A stretch of 64,000 bases of DNA from Planctomycetota bacterium (GTDB lineage: Bacteria > Planctomycetota > J058 > JAJDCP01), in the NCBI GenBank assembly GCA_029260765.1, contig JAJDCP010000012.1, positions 1 through 64,000 on the forward strand, read 5' to 3'. A program made the position numbers and the translations under genes. Below are positions 34,933-45,513 of the stretch, piece after piece (position 1 is the first letter of the stretch; every line of letters starts with the position of its first letter). The notes beneath the pieces are model-generated. The model did no database searches. It was not told the DNA's origin and saw only the letters and a program-made list of their open reading frames with translations.

Positions 34933-36732
34933 CTAGTCACGCGTCAAACTAGAGTCGGCGTGCAGCTCAGGCAGCTGCCGAAAAGCCTCTGCCCCCACGC
35001 CCAGACCCTCGACGACCAATCCCTTGTGTGCCACACGCAACTGGACCTCGTCCAGGGCGAACGGCAGGGGCCAGCCGACCGCGCCCTCTACGTCGAATCT
35101 CTCCGGTCGACGTTCCCCTGCGCGCAGTCGGACGAAGACGCGTTTGCCTCGAGGAGGAAAGTAGACGTCGAGCTGGTAGCCATGGCGCAGCTGGGCGCCG
35201 CTCAGCGGGAGCTGGCTTCTGCCCAGGCTGGACTGCACATCCTCGTGCCACGAACCGCTGCTGAGGGATGCTGTCCTTCCCACCAGCGCGAGCGTCAGGC
35301 GCTCGCCCGTCAAGCTGAGCAACTCGAGCTCCAACTGCCCTTCCCCGTGAAGGTTCGCCACCAACCGCCGCGGCTGTAGCAGCGCGAAGTTGGTGTGCAG
35401 ATGCGGGGAAATGAGTCCCGTCGAGTCCTGCTCTGGCGAGGTCCCCTCTGCGGGCGTCCGCCAGTCAGAGACAGACGCAGGGTCGGTCCATTTCCAGATG
35501 GCGAAGCGCATCAAACGGGTTTCGCGCTCCTCGAAGATTCCCTGGAAGTCGTAGAGCCCGCGCGAAACTTCGAGGTTGAGGAAGGGCCCTGGCGCCGCCG
35601 CGGTGCTCTCCGCAGCGGGCGCGGTGGAGGGCGTCTCACGGGCGCGCCAGCTGAGCACCGCCCCCGTCAGCCCGCACAGCATGGCGATGGCGACCGCCAG
35701 CAGCCAACGGGGGGCGGTGCTTGCTGGTGGCGGCTCGACGACCGTCGAAGGCGGCGCTGTCAGGCTAGCGAGCTCAGCACAGAGCGCCTCGGCATCTTCG
35801 GGCCGTGCCTCGGGTTGGTAGGCGAGTAGACGCAACAACAACTCCCCCAGCTCAGGGGTCAGATCGGGGCGCAGGCCGCAGGGATCGGGCGGAGGCCCGG
35901 CTTTCTGGCGCAAGGCCAGCTCGGTCAAGCTCGAGGCCGTGTAGGGAGGCTGTCCGCAGAGCAGATGGTAGGCCGTCGCCCCGAGCGAATACAGGTCACT
36001 GCGGGTGTCGCTGGCGAGGGCGTTGCAGATGCTCTCTGGAGACATGTACCAGGGGGTCCCCATCGACACGCCGCTACGGGTCAGGCGCGCATCGGCGTGG
36101 GGGTCGGAGGCGAGTCCGAAGTCACACAAGGTGACCCGCCCGTCGTCGCGTCGCAGCAGATTGTCCGGCTTGATGTCGCGATGGACGATGCCTTCGCGCT
36201 GCAATTCGCGCAGTGCCTGGCCGATCTGCCAGAGCAGGTCGCGCACCTCGTGCTCGGGGAGCGGGCCCCGGGTCGCCAATTCCTCGCCCAGGCTGGGCCC
36301 GTCCAGGAACTCGAGCACGATGAAGCTCTGGCCGGCGGCCTCACCCGCCTCGATCACCCGAGCGATGTGTGGATCCCGCACCCGCGCCAACAAGCGCGCT
36401 TCCCGTACAAAGCGTTGCTGGGCGCTGGGGGAAGGTTTGCGGGGGTCGAAGACCTTGATGGCGACGGTGCGGCCCACGCTCAATTGGGTCGCCCTGAAGA
36501 CCGATCCCGACGCGCCCTTGCCGATGCGTTGCAGCAGTCTGTAGCCGGGGATCTGTTTGCCGAGTGGGGCCGCGTCCCCTCCCAGGCGTGGCTGGGTCGC
36601 CTCGTTGGCCGCCGGGGAAGCCATGCGTGGCTGGGTTGCCTCGAGAGCCGCCTGGTCGCGGGCTGCTGGGCTCGCCCTGGGCCTGGTGGACTCGTTGGAT
36701 CGGGGCTCTATGCTGGCCGAATCGCTGGACAA
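34933..36732 (-). CDS. Receptor-like Ser/Thr protein kinase
   Basis: The 599-residue protein has a disordered N-terminus, a complete kinase domain at about 62-325 (GKGASG 71-76, Lys93, HRD 184-186, DFG 204-206), a transmembrane helix at about 343-363, and an outer domain of about 230 residues not recognised. The N-terminal tail contains two copies of EATQPR (about 31-36 and 44-49), which could be phosphorylation sites for a phosphothreonine reader. A TTG at 36732 with GGGAGG five bases upstream is the best start. The layout matches PknB-like receptor kinases, except that PASTA repeats are absent. Confidence 0.88.
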   Translation of the reverse strand: MSSDSASIEPRSNESTRPRASPAARDQAALEATQPRMASPAANEATQPRLGGDAAPLGKQIPGYRLLQRIGKGASGSVFRATQLSVGRTVAIKVFDPRKPSPSAQQRFVREARLLARVRDPHIARVIEAGEAAGQSFIVLEFLDGPSLGEELATRGPLPEHEVRDLLWQIGQALRELQREGIVHRDIKPDNLLRRDDGRVTLCDFGLASDPHADARLTRSGVSMGTPWYMSPESICNALASDTRSDLYSLGATAYHLLCGQPPYTASSLTELALRQKAGPPPDPCGLRPDLTPELGELLLRLLAYQPEARPEDAEALCAELASLTAPPSTVVEPPPASTAPRWLLAVAIAMLCGLTGAVLSWRARETPSTAPAAESTAAAPGPFLNLEVSRGLYDFQGIFEERETRLMRFAIWKWTDPASVSDWRTPAEGTSPEQDSTGLISPHLHTNFALLQPRRLVANLHGEGQLELELLSLTGERLTLALVGRTASLSSGSWHEDVQSSLGRSQLPLSGAQLRHGYQLDVYFPPRGKRVFVRLRAGERRPERFDVEGAVGWPLPFALDEVQLRVAHKGLVVEGLGVGAEAFRQLPELHADSSLTRD

Positions 36733-36812
36733 CCCCGCCTCCCGGGATGGTATGATCCTGCAATCAGAATAGCAGATGACAGATTCAGGGCTGGACAGAA
36801 GAGGAAGCCGGT

Positions 36813-37331
36813 ATGCAGAAAGTCTTCCGCCTGCGTGCCGGCAATAAGCTGTGGGCGTTTCTGTGTATGGCGGTCTCTGGAGGCCTGGCGCTCTTTTCTC
36901 TCGCGCTCTACCTGTCCGACCCCGACTACGAAACCTCGGTCTTTCTGATCGGGGAAGCGATCTGGCTGGGTTTCTTTGTGTCCGCGCTGTTTCTCATGCT
37001 GAGCACGCGCTGGACCTGGCTCGAACGCGACCAGCACACGCTCATTTGTCACGGCCTGCGCAGCAGCCGCCGCTTCGATCTCAAGACCGCACAGGTGGCC
37101 TGGGACTTGTTTCCCCGAGGCGGCCGCATCCTGCTCGAGTCTGGGGGGCAACGCACCAGTGTGGTGCTCGACAATTATTCTGTCACCGACCGTGCCGACT
37201 TGATCAACTGGGTGGTCGCGACCGTGCCGGGAGCGCAGGAAGCCCAAGGTTGGGAAGCCTTCCGCAAGAAGAACGCCTCCTGGTTTCCGGCCCAGCCGGA
37301 GAGTACAGCCGAGGGTGCGAAGAACCGATAA
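36813..37331 (+). CDS. Small two-helix membrane protein, unknown
   Basis: The 172-residue protein has two transmembrane helices (about 13-33 and 41-63), then a soluble domain of about 85 residues with a WDLFPRGGRILLESGG segment and a polar tail. This looks like a small PH-like or bPH domain protein, but the match is not firm. An AGAGGA site lies before ATG 36813. It is divergent from the kinase and upstream of enolase on the same strand. Confidence 0.65.
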   Translation: MQKVFRLRAGNKLWAFLCMAVSGGLALFSLALYLSDPDYETSVFLIGEAIWLGFFVSALFLMLSTRWTWLERDQHTLICHGLRSSRRFDLKTAQVAWDLFPRGGRILLESGGQRTSVVLDNYSVTDRADLINWVVATVPGAQEAQGWEAFRKKNASWFPAQPESTAEGAKNR

Positions 37332-38961
<1,630 letters not shown>

Positions 38962-38989
<28 letters not shown>

Positions 38990-39765
38990 CCGGCACGAGC
39001 GACGGTTGGCTGCGCTGTGCCGACGGCAGCCACACCCGCCACGCGGCTGAGTTCGGGCAAGCCTATCATTCCTTGAGCGGAGCCCGCGAGGAGGCGGAGC
39101 GGCGCTTTGTCGCCGGCTGCCGCCTGCGCTGGTTGCTGGCGGCAGGCCCCGTGTCGGTGCTCGACGTCGGCTTCGGTCTGGGTTGGAACGCTGCGGCCGC
39201 GTTGCGTGTAGGGCAAGGCCAGCCGTTGCAGCTGGTGTCCTTCGAGCGGGACCCTGAGATCCTGGCATGGGCAGGCCGCTTTCCCCACCCAGAGGAATAC
39301 AAAGAAGCGTGCCGGAGGGTTCGTCAGTTGGCCGCGCAGCCAGAAGTCGAGCACAGCTGGCCTGACGGTGGCAGCGCGCGCCTTCTGCTGGGCGACGCGC
39401 GCGAGAGCGTCGCGCGGTTACCGGAACTGGCCGAGCAGGCAGCCGTTTTTCTCGACGCTTTCTCTCCCAACACCAATCCTGAGCTCTGGCAGGCAGGTTT
39501 CCTCACTCGGTTGGCCGAGCGACTGCCGCGACGCACGCTGCTCGCGACCTACTCCGCCGCGACGGCGGTGCGGCTCGCATTGCTGCAGGCGGGCTTCCGC
39601 CTCGGGAGAGGGCCGCGGGTGGGAAGCAAGGCCAGCGGCAGTCTGGCGACGCTCGATCCTCAGCTGCCCCTGCCCGGTTTCGCACCCCGTCAAGCGCGCA
39701 AGCTCCGGCGCTGGTATACCGAGCGGATAGGCCAGGGCTTGCCCCCTGATGCTGTGGCTGAGTAG
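38962..39765 (+). CDS. MnmC/MnmD-like tRNA methyltransferase
   Basis: The 267-residue protein resembles the methyltransferase half of MnmC (DUF752/MnmD), which completes the 5-methylaminomethyl group on the wobble uridine of several tRNAs. It shows DGSHTRHAAEFGQAYHS near the start, the SAM-binding VLDVGFGLGWNAAA, an acidic residue in VSFERDPE, and DAFSPNTNPELW, the family signature. GTG 38962 is the best in-frame start, overlapping the previous gene by 28 bases, but it has no clear ribosome-binding site. The FAD-dependent half of MnmC is not present. Confidence 0.82.
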
Positions 39766-39828
39766 ACACCTGGTGGAAAAAATCTCTCGGGATCGCTAAG
39801 CTGGACGGCTCTCCATTGGGTCGGTCTC

Positions 39829-40326
39829 ATGAACCTGAGCGACGATGCGAAGCATCTGTTGGCGTGCCTCGCCTACGAGGTGAGGTATTTGCGGGGCGCG
39901 TTGCAGAGAGCCTCCGGCGAGGTTCCGAAGAACCGCTATCTGCAGCTGGACCTTATGCGGTTGCTCGAGCAGCTGGGCTATCCTTCCGAGGCGCCGGCCG
40001 CCGATGCCGCCGACGGCGGCTGGGATCCTCCTGAGCTGGATCCGCATGCCGAGGGCCCGGCCTGGTCGGTGTTGTTCGAGCGCAAGTACCTCGGCGAAGC
40101 CGAGCCACGCAAAGACACCCTCGAGACGTACCCGTTCATGCAACGCGGCGAGTTGGTCTCACAGGTGCAGCTCAAATTCCCGATCTCTGTGGTCGAGTGG
40201 CTGCGGCTGACGCCGCAGCGCCTGCCGCTCGACAAGCAGCAGATCGTGCAACAGGCCGAGAAACTGCTCGAACAGCTCGAAGAGAGCGAGGACGCGCGCG
40301 AGCATGTAGAAGACGATGAGTCTTGA
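39829..40326 (+). CDS. Conserved-looking protein of unknown function
   Basis: The 165-residue protein was not recognised. It is acidic, with an N-terminal helix-rich half, a middle segment with WDPPELDPHAEGP and a Gln/Glu-rich helical end. There is no signal peptide or membrane helix, so it is probably cytoplasmic. Its ATG lies 63 bases after the MnmD-like gene on the same strand. It converges on the cupin/phosphatase fusion. Confidence 0.6.
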   Translation: MNLSDDAKHLLACLAYEVRYLRGALQRASGEVPKNRYLQLDLMRLLEQLGYPSEAPAADAADGGWDPPELDPHAEGPAWSVLFERKYLGEAEPRKDTLETYPFMQRGELVSQVQLKFPISVVEWLRLTPQRLPLDKQQIVQQAEKLLEQLEESEDAREHVEDDES

Positions 40327-40367
40327 GGCATTAAGGCTTGTCGAGGAGCGGTTTCCATTACTCCGAG

Positions 40368-42500
40368 TCAGGTCCCCAGCACACCGTCCAGCAGCTCTTC
40401 CAAGGCTTCCAACACTTCCCCACTGACCGCTGCCAGGGTCGCCGTGCGCTGCGTCCCGGCGCCGCGCAGCTCGCGCTGGGCGGTCTGACCACCGGCCTCA
40501 CGGCAGATCAGCAGGCCGGCGGCCACGTCCCAGGGCTGGGCTGTGATCAGCGCCCCGTGGTTGCCACAGCCGGAGACCAGCGCCAGCATCAACGCGGCCG
40601 AGCCTGAGGCGCGCGGTACGGCGCCCGCCTCACGCAAACACGCGAACAAGTCGGTCTCCGCCTTTCCCAGGCCGCGGGCCGAGAGGTCGATCAGGGCGCC
40701 GCGCAGACCGGGCTGGTGGTCGCCGACCTGCAGCCGCTGTTCGCGGCCATCGGCTGCGATCAAGAAGGCGCCCTGACCCCTCTCGGCCCAATAGATCTCG
40801 CCGTGGGCCGGCAAGGCGACCAGCGCATCGCTGGTCTGCCAGCGGCCATCGGTCCAGTGCTGGTGGGCGATGGACAGGGCGAAGTTCTTCGATCCAGCCA
40901 GGAAGTTGCGCGTGCCGTCGATCGGGTCGACCAACCAGCGCCGCGAGCCCTCGATTTCCTCTGCCACGCCTTCTTCGCCGACGAAGCCCACGCGGGGGTA
41001 GTGTTGCTGCAGGACCGCGCGCACACACGCCTGCACCGCGCAGTCGACCTCGCTGACAGGACCAGCGCCGGCCGGCTTCTCACGCACCCTGCCCGCCTCG
41101 CCGCGGAATGCGCGCAGCGCCAGAGGCTGCGCAGCCCGGGCCGCCTCGAGCATGGCGGCCACGTGCCCGTAGTGCGCGCCCCCGCGCAGGTTGGTGGTCG
41201 GCATCTCCCAGATCGGCTTGAGCACCTTGAGGTCCGGGTTGCGGGCGTAGTCGCCGAGCAGGGCGCCGAGGTAGCGCTCGAGCTCGCCTGCCAGATTCCC
41301 GTACTGGCGCAGCCAGTCCTCTCGACCCGCGGGGTGGGCATAGCTCTTGTTCAGCAACTGCTGGAAGTAGCGGGTCTCCCGCGCGTCGGCAGCCAGCCCG
41401 GCCAGACTCTGCTCGCCCCGTACCAGGCGGGCGAGCATCTGCGAGCGCCGCTCGAGCACCTCCTCGCAAGCCTGGCGATGGCTCTCCCATTCCTCGATGG
41501 TGCGCTCGGAGCCGAAGGCTTCTGACAGCAGGTAGCCGGCCACCATGCCCACGGACAGGTTGCGGCCGTATTGCGGATCGTAGAGCCAATCGTAGAAACG
41601 CAGGCTCTCTTCGAGCAGGCCCAGATAGCGCACGAGGGATTGCCGCAACGCCGCGGGTTGCAGGTTGGGAATGGTGTCGATCACGCTGTCGGGAATGCGC
41701 TGCTCTTCGAACAGGATCGGAATGCGCCGGCCTGCCGTGTCGCTCAGACCGGGTCCGTGGATATAGATCGTCGAGCAGACGTCGCGGTTGGTGTGACCGG
41801 TCTCGGCGTTGGTCTCGACGTAGTGGGGAGCCTGCAGCCCCTGGGCATAGGTCTGGCCCGGTACAAACGTCAGCGCGCTGAGAAACTGCAGCTGCGCGAG
41901 GCCTAGAAAGCGCTTGTGCAGGATCCCCTTGGGGTCACGCCAGTAGCCGCTGTAGGCGTGGTAGCCGCGCGCGTTGTCGTCGCTGGCTTGCCCATCGGCC
42001 TCGCTGGCGATGTCCGGGGCTTCGCAGGCACGCACGGCATAGAGATGATTGGTCAGCTCGCCGGTGATCGGCGAGCTGGCCATCTCGAAGCGATGCAGAT
42101 GGATGCGCTCGGCCGCCAGCTCCTGGGGACTGCGCCAGTAGATGTGCAAGCGCAGCTTGAAGCCGTGCACGGCCGAGCGCTCGTGGTGCAACACCAGCTT
42201 GTCGAAGCCGATCGGATGCGGGTAGGAGCGGCCGGCGATGGCCTCGAGCTGGGCGGGATCGGCCAGGATCGAGGCGACCATGTCACGCACCACCCGCTTG
42301 TCTGAGAACGCGCTGGTGATCCGCCGCAGGCCGGCGACGTCTCCCTGGCGGTGACCGGCGAAATAGGCACGCAGCAGGTCGCGCGCACGGGGGACGTCGG
42401 GAGCCTCGGCAAAGCGCTCCAAAGGAGCTGCCAGCTCAGGCCGTGCGCTGAATCCGGCCAGGATCTGGCGGATCGTGGCCGAATAGGCGTTGTAGGCCAT
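40368..42500 (-). CDS. Cupin-like domain fused to an inositol-monophosphatase-family phosphatase
   Basis: The 710-residue protein has two unlike parts. Residues about 455-710 are an inositol monophosphatase-type phosphatase with all metal ligands: GEE (508-510), DPIDGT (525-530) and WDVAAG (657-662). Substrates in this superfamily include inositol phosphates, 3'-phosphoadenosine phosphates, fructose bisphosphate and histidinol phosphate. Residues about 95-250 contain a His-rich segment (LHHERS, HLHRFEMASSP, ELTNHLYA) that looks like a metal cupin, followed by a helical linker. ATG 42500 has GGAGA upstream. It is divergent from the PqqB-like gene. No fused family of this kind was recognised. 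Confidence 0.7.
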   Translation of the reverse strand: MAYNAYSATIRQILAGFSARPELAAPLERFAEAPDVPRARDLLRAYFAGHRQGDVAGLRRITSAFSDKRVVRDMVASILADPAQLEAIAGRSYPHPIGFDKLVLHHERSAVHGFKLRLHIYWRSPQELAAERIHLHRFEMASSPITGELTNHLYAVRACEAPDIASEADGQASDDNARGYHAYSGYWRDPKGILHKRFLGLAQLQFLSALTFVPGQTYAQGLQAPHYVETNAETGHTNRDVCSTIYIHGPGLSDTAGRRIPILFEEQRIPDSVIDTIPNLQPAALRQSLVRYLGLLEESLRFYDWLYDPQYGRNLSVGMVAGYLLSEAFGSERTIEEWESHRQACEEVLERRSQMLARLVRGEQSLAGLAADARETRYFQQLLNKSYAHPAGREDWLRQYGNLAGELERYLGALLGDYARNPDLKVLKPIWEMPTTNLRGGAHYGHVAAMLEAARAAQPLALRAFRGEAGRVREKPAGAGPVSEVDCAVQACVRAVLQQHYPRVGFVGEEGVAEEIEGSRRWLVDPIDGTRNFLAGSKNFALSIAHQHWTDGRWQTSDALVALPAHGEIYWAERGQGAFLIAADGREQRLQVGDHQPGLRGALIDLSARGLGKAETDLFACLREAGAVPRASGSAALMLALVSGCGNHGALITAQPWDVAAGLLICREAGGQTAQRELRGAGTQRTATLAAVSGEVLEALEELLDGVLGT

Positions 42501-42572
42501 CGGGGCTCTCCGCGGAAAGCGGTATAGTAGAGCATCCACACCGGCCCCCGCCAGGCGGCTCCGGAGGAAGTG

Positions 42573-43451
42573 ATGCCCCTCGGCCATCCTCAGCTGCTCG
42601 TGCTGGGCATCGCCCAGGATGCGGGCCATCCGCAGCCCGGTTGCAGGCAGGCCTGCTGTGCTCCCGAGCGCGGCCGGCATCTCCCATGCAGCCTCGCGTT
42701 GATCGACGCGGCCCACGAATCCTTCTGGCTGCTCGACGCAAGTCCGGCCCTGGGCGACCAGCTGACGCGCGTTCGGCAGACCTTCCCCAGGGCGCGCCTC
42801 CGTGGGATCTTCCTCACCCATGCCCACCTGGGGCACTACACCGGCCTGCTCTGGCTCGGGCGCGAGGCGATGGCCAGTGAGGCAGTGCCTGTCTACGCGA
42901 TGCCCCGCATGGAGGGCTTTCTCCGCGCGCACGCCCCCTGGGAGCAGCTCGTGCGGCTCGGCAATGTGCGGCTGGTCCGCTTGCAGGCCGACCAGCCCGT
43001 CGAATTGGGCAGCGCGCTCCTAGTGACCCCGTGGTTGGTGCCACACCGCGACGAGTATTCGGAGACCGTGGCTTTCTGTGTGCGAGGCCCCGCGGCTCAG
43101 GCCTTGTATCTTCCCGATATCGATAGCTGGCAGGACTGGCAGCGTCCCCTGTGCGAGGTCCTTGCCCAGGTCGATGTTGCCTGGCTGGACGGCACCTTCT
43201 ATGCCGACACTGAGTTGCCGGGACGCGACCCGAGTTGCATTCCCCATCCGCCGATCAAGACCAGCCTTGGGCTCCTGGCAGGGCTGTCTGCCGAAGAGCG
43301 TGCCAAGGTCCGCTTCATCCACCTCAACCACAGCAATCCCGTATTGTGGCCGAGCAGTCCGGAGCGTCAGCTTGTGCTGCGCGCGGGTTGTCAGGTCGCG
43401 CGGGCTGGAGCTTGCTTCGACCTGCAGACACGTAGTTGGAGCGGAATTTGA
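42573..43451 (+). CDS. PqqB-like metallo-beta-lactamase-fold hydrolase
   Basis: The 292-residue protein has the metallo-beta-lactamase fold of the PqqB type: GIAQDAGHPQPGC and a Cys cluster (CRQACC) near the start, the metal motif THAHLGHYTGL (about 87-97), where Gly replaces the Asp of HxHxDH, and VPHRDEYSETVAF, YLPDID and HLNHSNP further on. PqqB acts in PQQ synthesis, but no other pqq genes are nearby and many members of this family have other roles. ATG 42573 has GGAGG five bases upstream. It reads away from the fusion gene through a 72-base shared promoter region. Confidence 0.82.
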   Translation: MPLGHPQLLVLGIAQDAGHPQPGCRQACCAPERGRHLPCSLALIDAAHESFWLLDASPALGDQLTRVRQTFPRARLRGIFLTHAHLGHYTGLLWLGREAMASEAVPVYAMPRMEGFLRAHAPWEQLVRLGNVRLVRLQADQPVELGSALLVTPWLVPHRDEYSETVAFCVRGPAAQALYLPDIDSWQDWQRPLCEVLAQVDVAWLDGTFYADTELPGRDPSCIPHPPIKTSLGLLAGLSAEERAKVRFIHLNHSNPVLWPSSPERQLVLRAGCQVARAGACFDLQTRSWSGI

Positions 43452-43481
43452 ACGTTTGTTGCGACTCCTGCAGTTTTGTGT

Positions 43482-43509
43482 TTGCTTCTTGTGTTTCGCT
43501 GGGTAGTCT
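43482..43509 (+). promoter_or_regulatory. Putative promoter of the leader-ABC exporter unit
   Basis: TTGCTT (43482-43487) and TAGTCT (43504-43509) are 16 bases apart, in the T-rich segment after the PqqB-like gene. Transcription would start about 20 bases before the ribosome-binding site of the leader peptide. Confidence 0.4.
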
Positions 43510-43544
43510 TTCGGGCAAGCATTCCCCGCGAGGAGGGTCTCCAC

Positions 43545-43589
43545 ATGATCACGATCACCTATCTCCTCCGAGCCTCCGGGCTCGTCTGA
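43545..43589 (+). CDS. 14-residue leader peptide of the ABC exporter
   Basis: ATG 43545 follows GAGGAGGG (43530-43537) at seven bases, one of the strongest ribosome-binding sites in the window, yet the frame is only 14 codons (MITITYLLRASGLV) and ends at TGA 43587-43589. The stop is followed after 35 bases by an intrinsic terminator, and the exporter gene begins 154 bases downstream. A short, strongly initiated frame followed by a terminator is the hallmark of ribosome-mediated attenuation. No amino acid is strongly enriched, which argues for sensing of translation inhibitors rather than a single amino acid. Confidence 0.6.
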   Translation: MITITYLLRASGLV

Positions 43590-43633
43590 GCGGAGTGTAT
43601 TAGTCGACCCCTTGTGTCGCTGAGAACCCGCTC
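43569..43633 (+). promoter_or_regulatory. Alternative RNA pairings of the leader (attenuator)
   Basis: Three competing pairings are visible. A stem inside the leader frame joins CGAGCC (43569-43574) to GGCTCG (43579-43584), with possible extension CTCCG/CGGAG (43566-43570, 43591-43595). GAGCGG (43588-43593), at the leader stop codon, can pair with CCGCTC (43628-43633), which is also the 5' arm of the terminator. A ribosome at the stop codon would hide GAGCGG and allow the terminator. A ribosome stalled earlier would free it and prevent the terminator. Confidence 0.5.
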
Positions 43634-43653
43634 TCCCTTGAGCGGGTTTGTCT
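43625..43653 (+). terminator. Intrinsic terminator between leader and ABC exporter
   Basis: AACCCGCTC (43625-43633) and GAGCGGGTT (43640-43648) form a perfect nine-base stem with a six-base loop, followed by TGTCT. The gene downstream begins about 95 bases later on the same strand, so this terminator would cut transcription before the exporter unless prevented. Confidence 0.65.
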
Positions 43654-43743
43654 ACGTCTGCGCCTTCTCCTTGTCAGACCCGTGTTTCTCTGTGATCAGG
43701 TGGGCCCATCGGGGCCTGCAGAGGGCGCGTCGGAGAGCGCATC

Positions 43744-45513
43744 GTGACAACAACCCAGCTGTGGCACCTCACCCGTGGCCAACGTGCCCGCTATGCCCTG
43801 GCCCTCGGCTGTCTGCTGGCCCATATCGCCACCCTGTTCTGCGTGCCCCTGGTCATCAGGCAGGCGTTGGACAGCCTGACGGACCAAGGTCTGGATCTGC
43901 ACGGGCTGGCCTGGTCTGCCCTGTTGGTCGTCATCTTGAGCGCCCTGGCAGGCGGCTTCGGCTACCTGCGCAGTCGTTGGGCGGCGGTGGCTTCGGAGGG
44001 CATCGTGCAGCGCTTGCGGGAGCGGCTCTACGGCCACCTGCAGGTGCTGCCCTGTGACTTCCACGCCCAGGCAGAGTCCGGCGACCTGGTACAGCGTTGT
44101 ACCTCCGATGTCGAAACCCTGCGCGTCTTCCTGAGCGCGCAGGTGGTCGAGATCGGGAGGGCCTCGCTGTTCATCGTGCTGCTGGTTCCGCTGTTGTTCT
44201 GGCTCGACGCGGGTATGGCCTGGATCTCTCTGTGCCTGTTCCCAGTCATCATCGTCTTTGCCTGGTTCTTCTTCCGCGGCGTGCAGCGGCTCTTCAAGGC
44301 CTCTGACGAGGCCGAGGGAGCGATGACGAGCGTGCTGGGCGAGAACCTGAGCGGCATCCGCGTGGTGCGGGCCTTTGCCCGGCAAGAGCACGAGTGCGCG
44401 AAGTTCCGCGAACGCAATGCTGCGTTCCGTGACAGCACCATGCGCCTGATCCAGCTGCTGGCCAACTACTGGGGCTTGTCCGACTTCTTGTGCACGGGCC
44501 AGCTGGGCCTGGTGTTGCTGGTCGGAGCCCAGCGCCTGCAGGCCGGCTCGATCAGCGTCGGTGATCTGTTCGCGTTCTTGGGCTTCATGGCCCTGGTGAT
44601 CTGGCCTGTGCGGCAGCTGGGGCGCGTGTTGGCGGACGCAGGCAAGGCGACCGTGGCGCTGGGGCGGCTGCGCGAGTTGCTCGACCAGGCGCCCGAGAGC
44701 GAGCCCGGGCTGGAGCCGCCCGAGAGCCTGCGTGGTGGCATAGAGTTGCGCGGCTTGAGCTTCGGTTTCCAGCCCGGCAGCTGGGTCCTCGAAGGGCTCG
44801 AGCTGAAGATCGAAGCGGGGGAGACCGTGGCGCTGTTCGGCCCGCCCGGCTCGGGGAAGTCGACGCTGGTGCAGCTGTTGCTGCGCATGGTCGACTACGA
44901 GCACGGTTCGATCCTGCTCGACGGAAGAGAGCTCTCCAGTCTGCCCCGTGGCTGGTTGCGGCGCCAGATCGGCACCGTGCTGCAGGAGCCGTTCCTGTAC
45001 TCGCGCAGCGTGGCGTCCAACCTGCGGGTGGGCCATGCCGAAGCAGAGCATGCACAGTTGGTGGAAGCGGCACGCCAGGCCTGCATCCACAGCTCCATCG
45101 AGGACTTCGAGCAAGGCTATGAGACCCTGGTGGGCGAGCGTGGGGTGACTCTGTCTGGCGGGCAACGTCAACGGCTGGCCATCGCGCGGGCGCTGCTCAA
45201 AAAGCCGGCGATCCTGATCCTCGACGACTCGCTCAGCGCGGTGGATACCCGCACCGAGGCCCAGATTCTGGAGGCGCTGGCTGCCCGCCGTGGGGTCTGC
45301 ACCACGCTGCTGATCTCGCATCGCTTGTCCACGGTCGCCCATGCCGGGCGCATCGTGGTGCTCGGCAACGGACGCATAGAACAAGTCGGCAGCCACGAGC
45401 AGCTGCTCGCGCAAGACGGCCCCTACCGCAGATTGTGGCACCTGCAGACCAGCCTCGAAGAGAGCCTGCAGACCGATCTCAAGACACTGGAAGGAGAATC
45501 CTGCCATGCATGA
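43744..45513 (+). CDS. Heterodimeric ABC exporter, subunit with degenerate catalytic site
   Basis: The 589-residue half-transporter has six transmembrane helices (to about 310) and an ATPase domain: Walker A GPPGSGKST (366-374), LSGGQ (470-474) and Walker B ILILDDS, where Asp495 stands in place of the catalytic Glu. The H-loop SHRLS is present. This is the pattern of the degenerate-site subunit in heterodimeric exporters such as BmrC, LmrC and TM287, which export drugs or lipids. The GTG start has GGAGA eight bases upstream. The partner gene overlaps the end by eight bases. An upstream leader and terminator suggest regulated expression. Confidence 0.9.
   Translation: MTTTQLWHLTRGQRARYALALGCLLAHIATLFCVPLVIRQALDSLTDQGLDLHGLAWSALLVVILSALAGGFGYLRSRWAAVASEGIVQRLRERLYGHLQVLPCDFHAQAESGDLVQRCTSDVETLRVFLSAQVVEIGRASLFIVLLVPLLFWLDAGMAWISLCLFPVIIVFAWFFFRGVQRLFKASDEAEGAMTSVLGENLSGIRVVRAFARQEHECAKFRERNAAFRDSTMRLIQLLANYWGLSDFLCTGQLGLVLLVGAQRLQAGSISVGDLFAFLGFMALVIWPVRQLGRVLADAGKATVALGRLRELLDQAPESEPGLEPPESLRGGIELRGLSFGFQPGSWVLEGLELKIEAGETVALFGPPGSGKSTLVQLLLRMVDYEHGSILLDGRELSSLPRGWLRRQIGTVLQEPFLYSRSVASNLRVGHAEAEHAQLVEAARQACIHSSIEDFEQGYETLVGERGVTLSGGQRQRLAIARALLKKPAILILDDSLSAVDTRTEAQILEALAARRGVCTTLLISHRLSTVAHAGRIVVLGNGRIEQVGSHEQLLAQDGPYRRLWHLQTSLEESLQTDLKTLEGESCHA

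Noticed and set aside
42501..42572. Divergent promoters between the cupin/phosphatase fusion and the PqqB-like gene
   Set aside because: TATAGT (42523-42528) resembles a -10 element on the plus strand and TACTAT on the minus strand, but no convincing -35 element was found for either.
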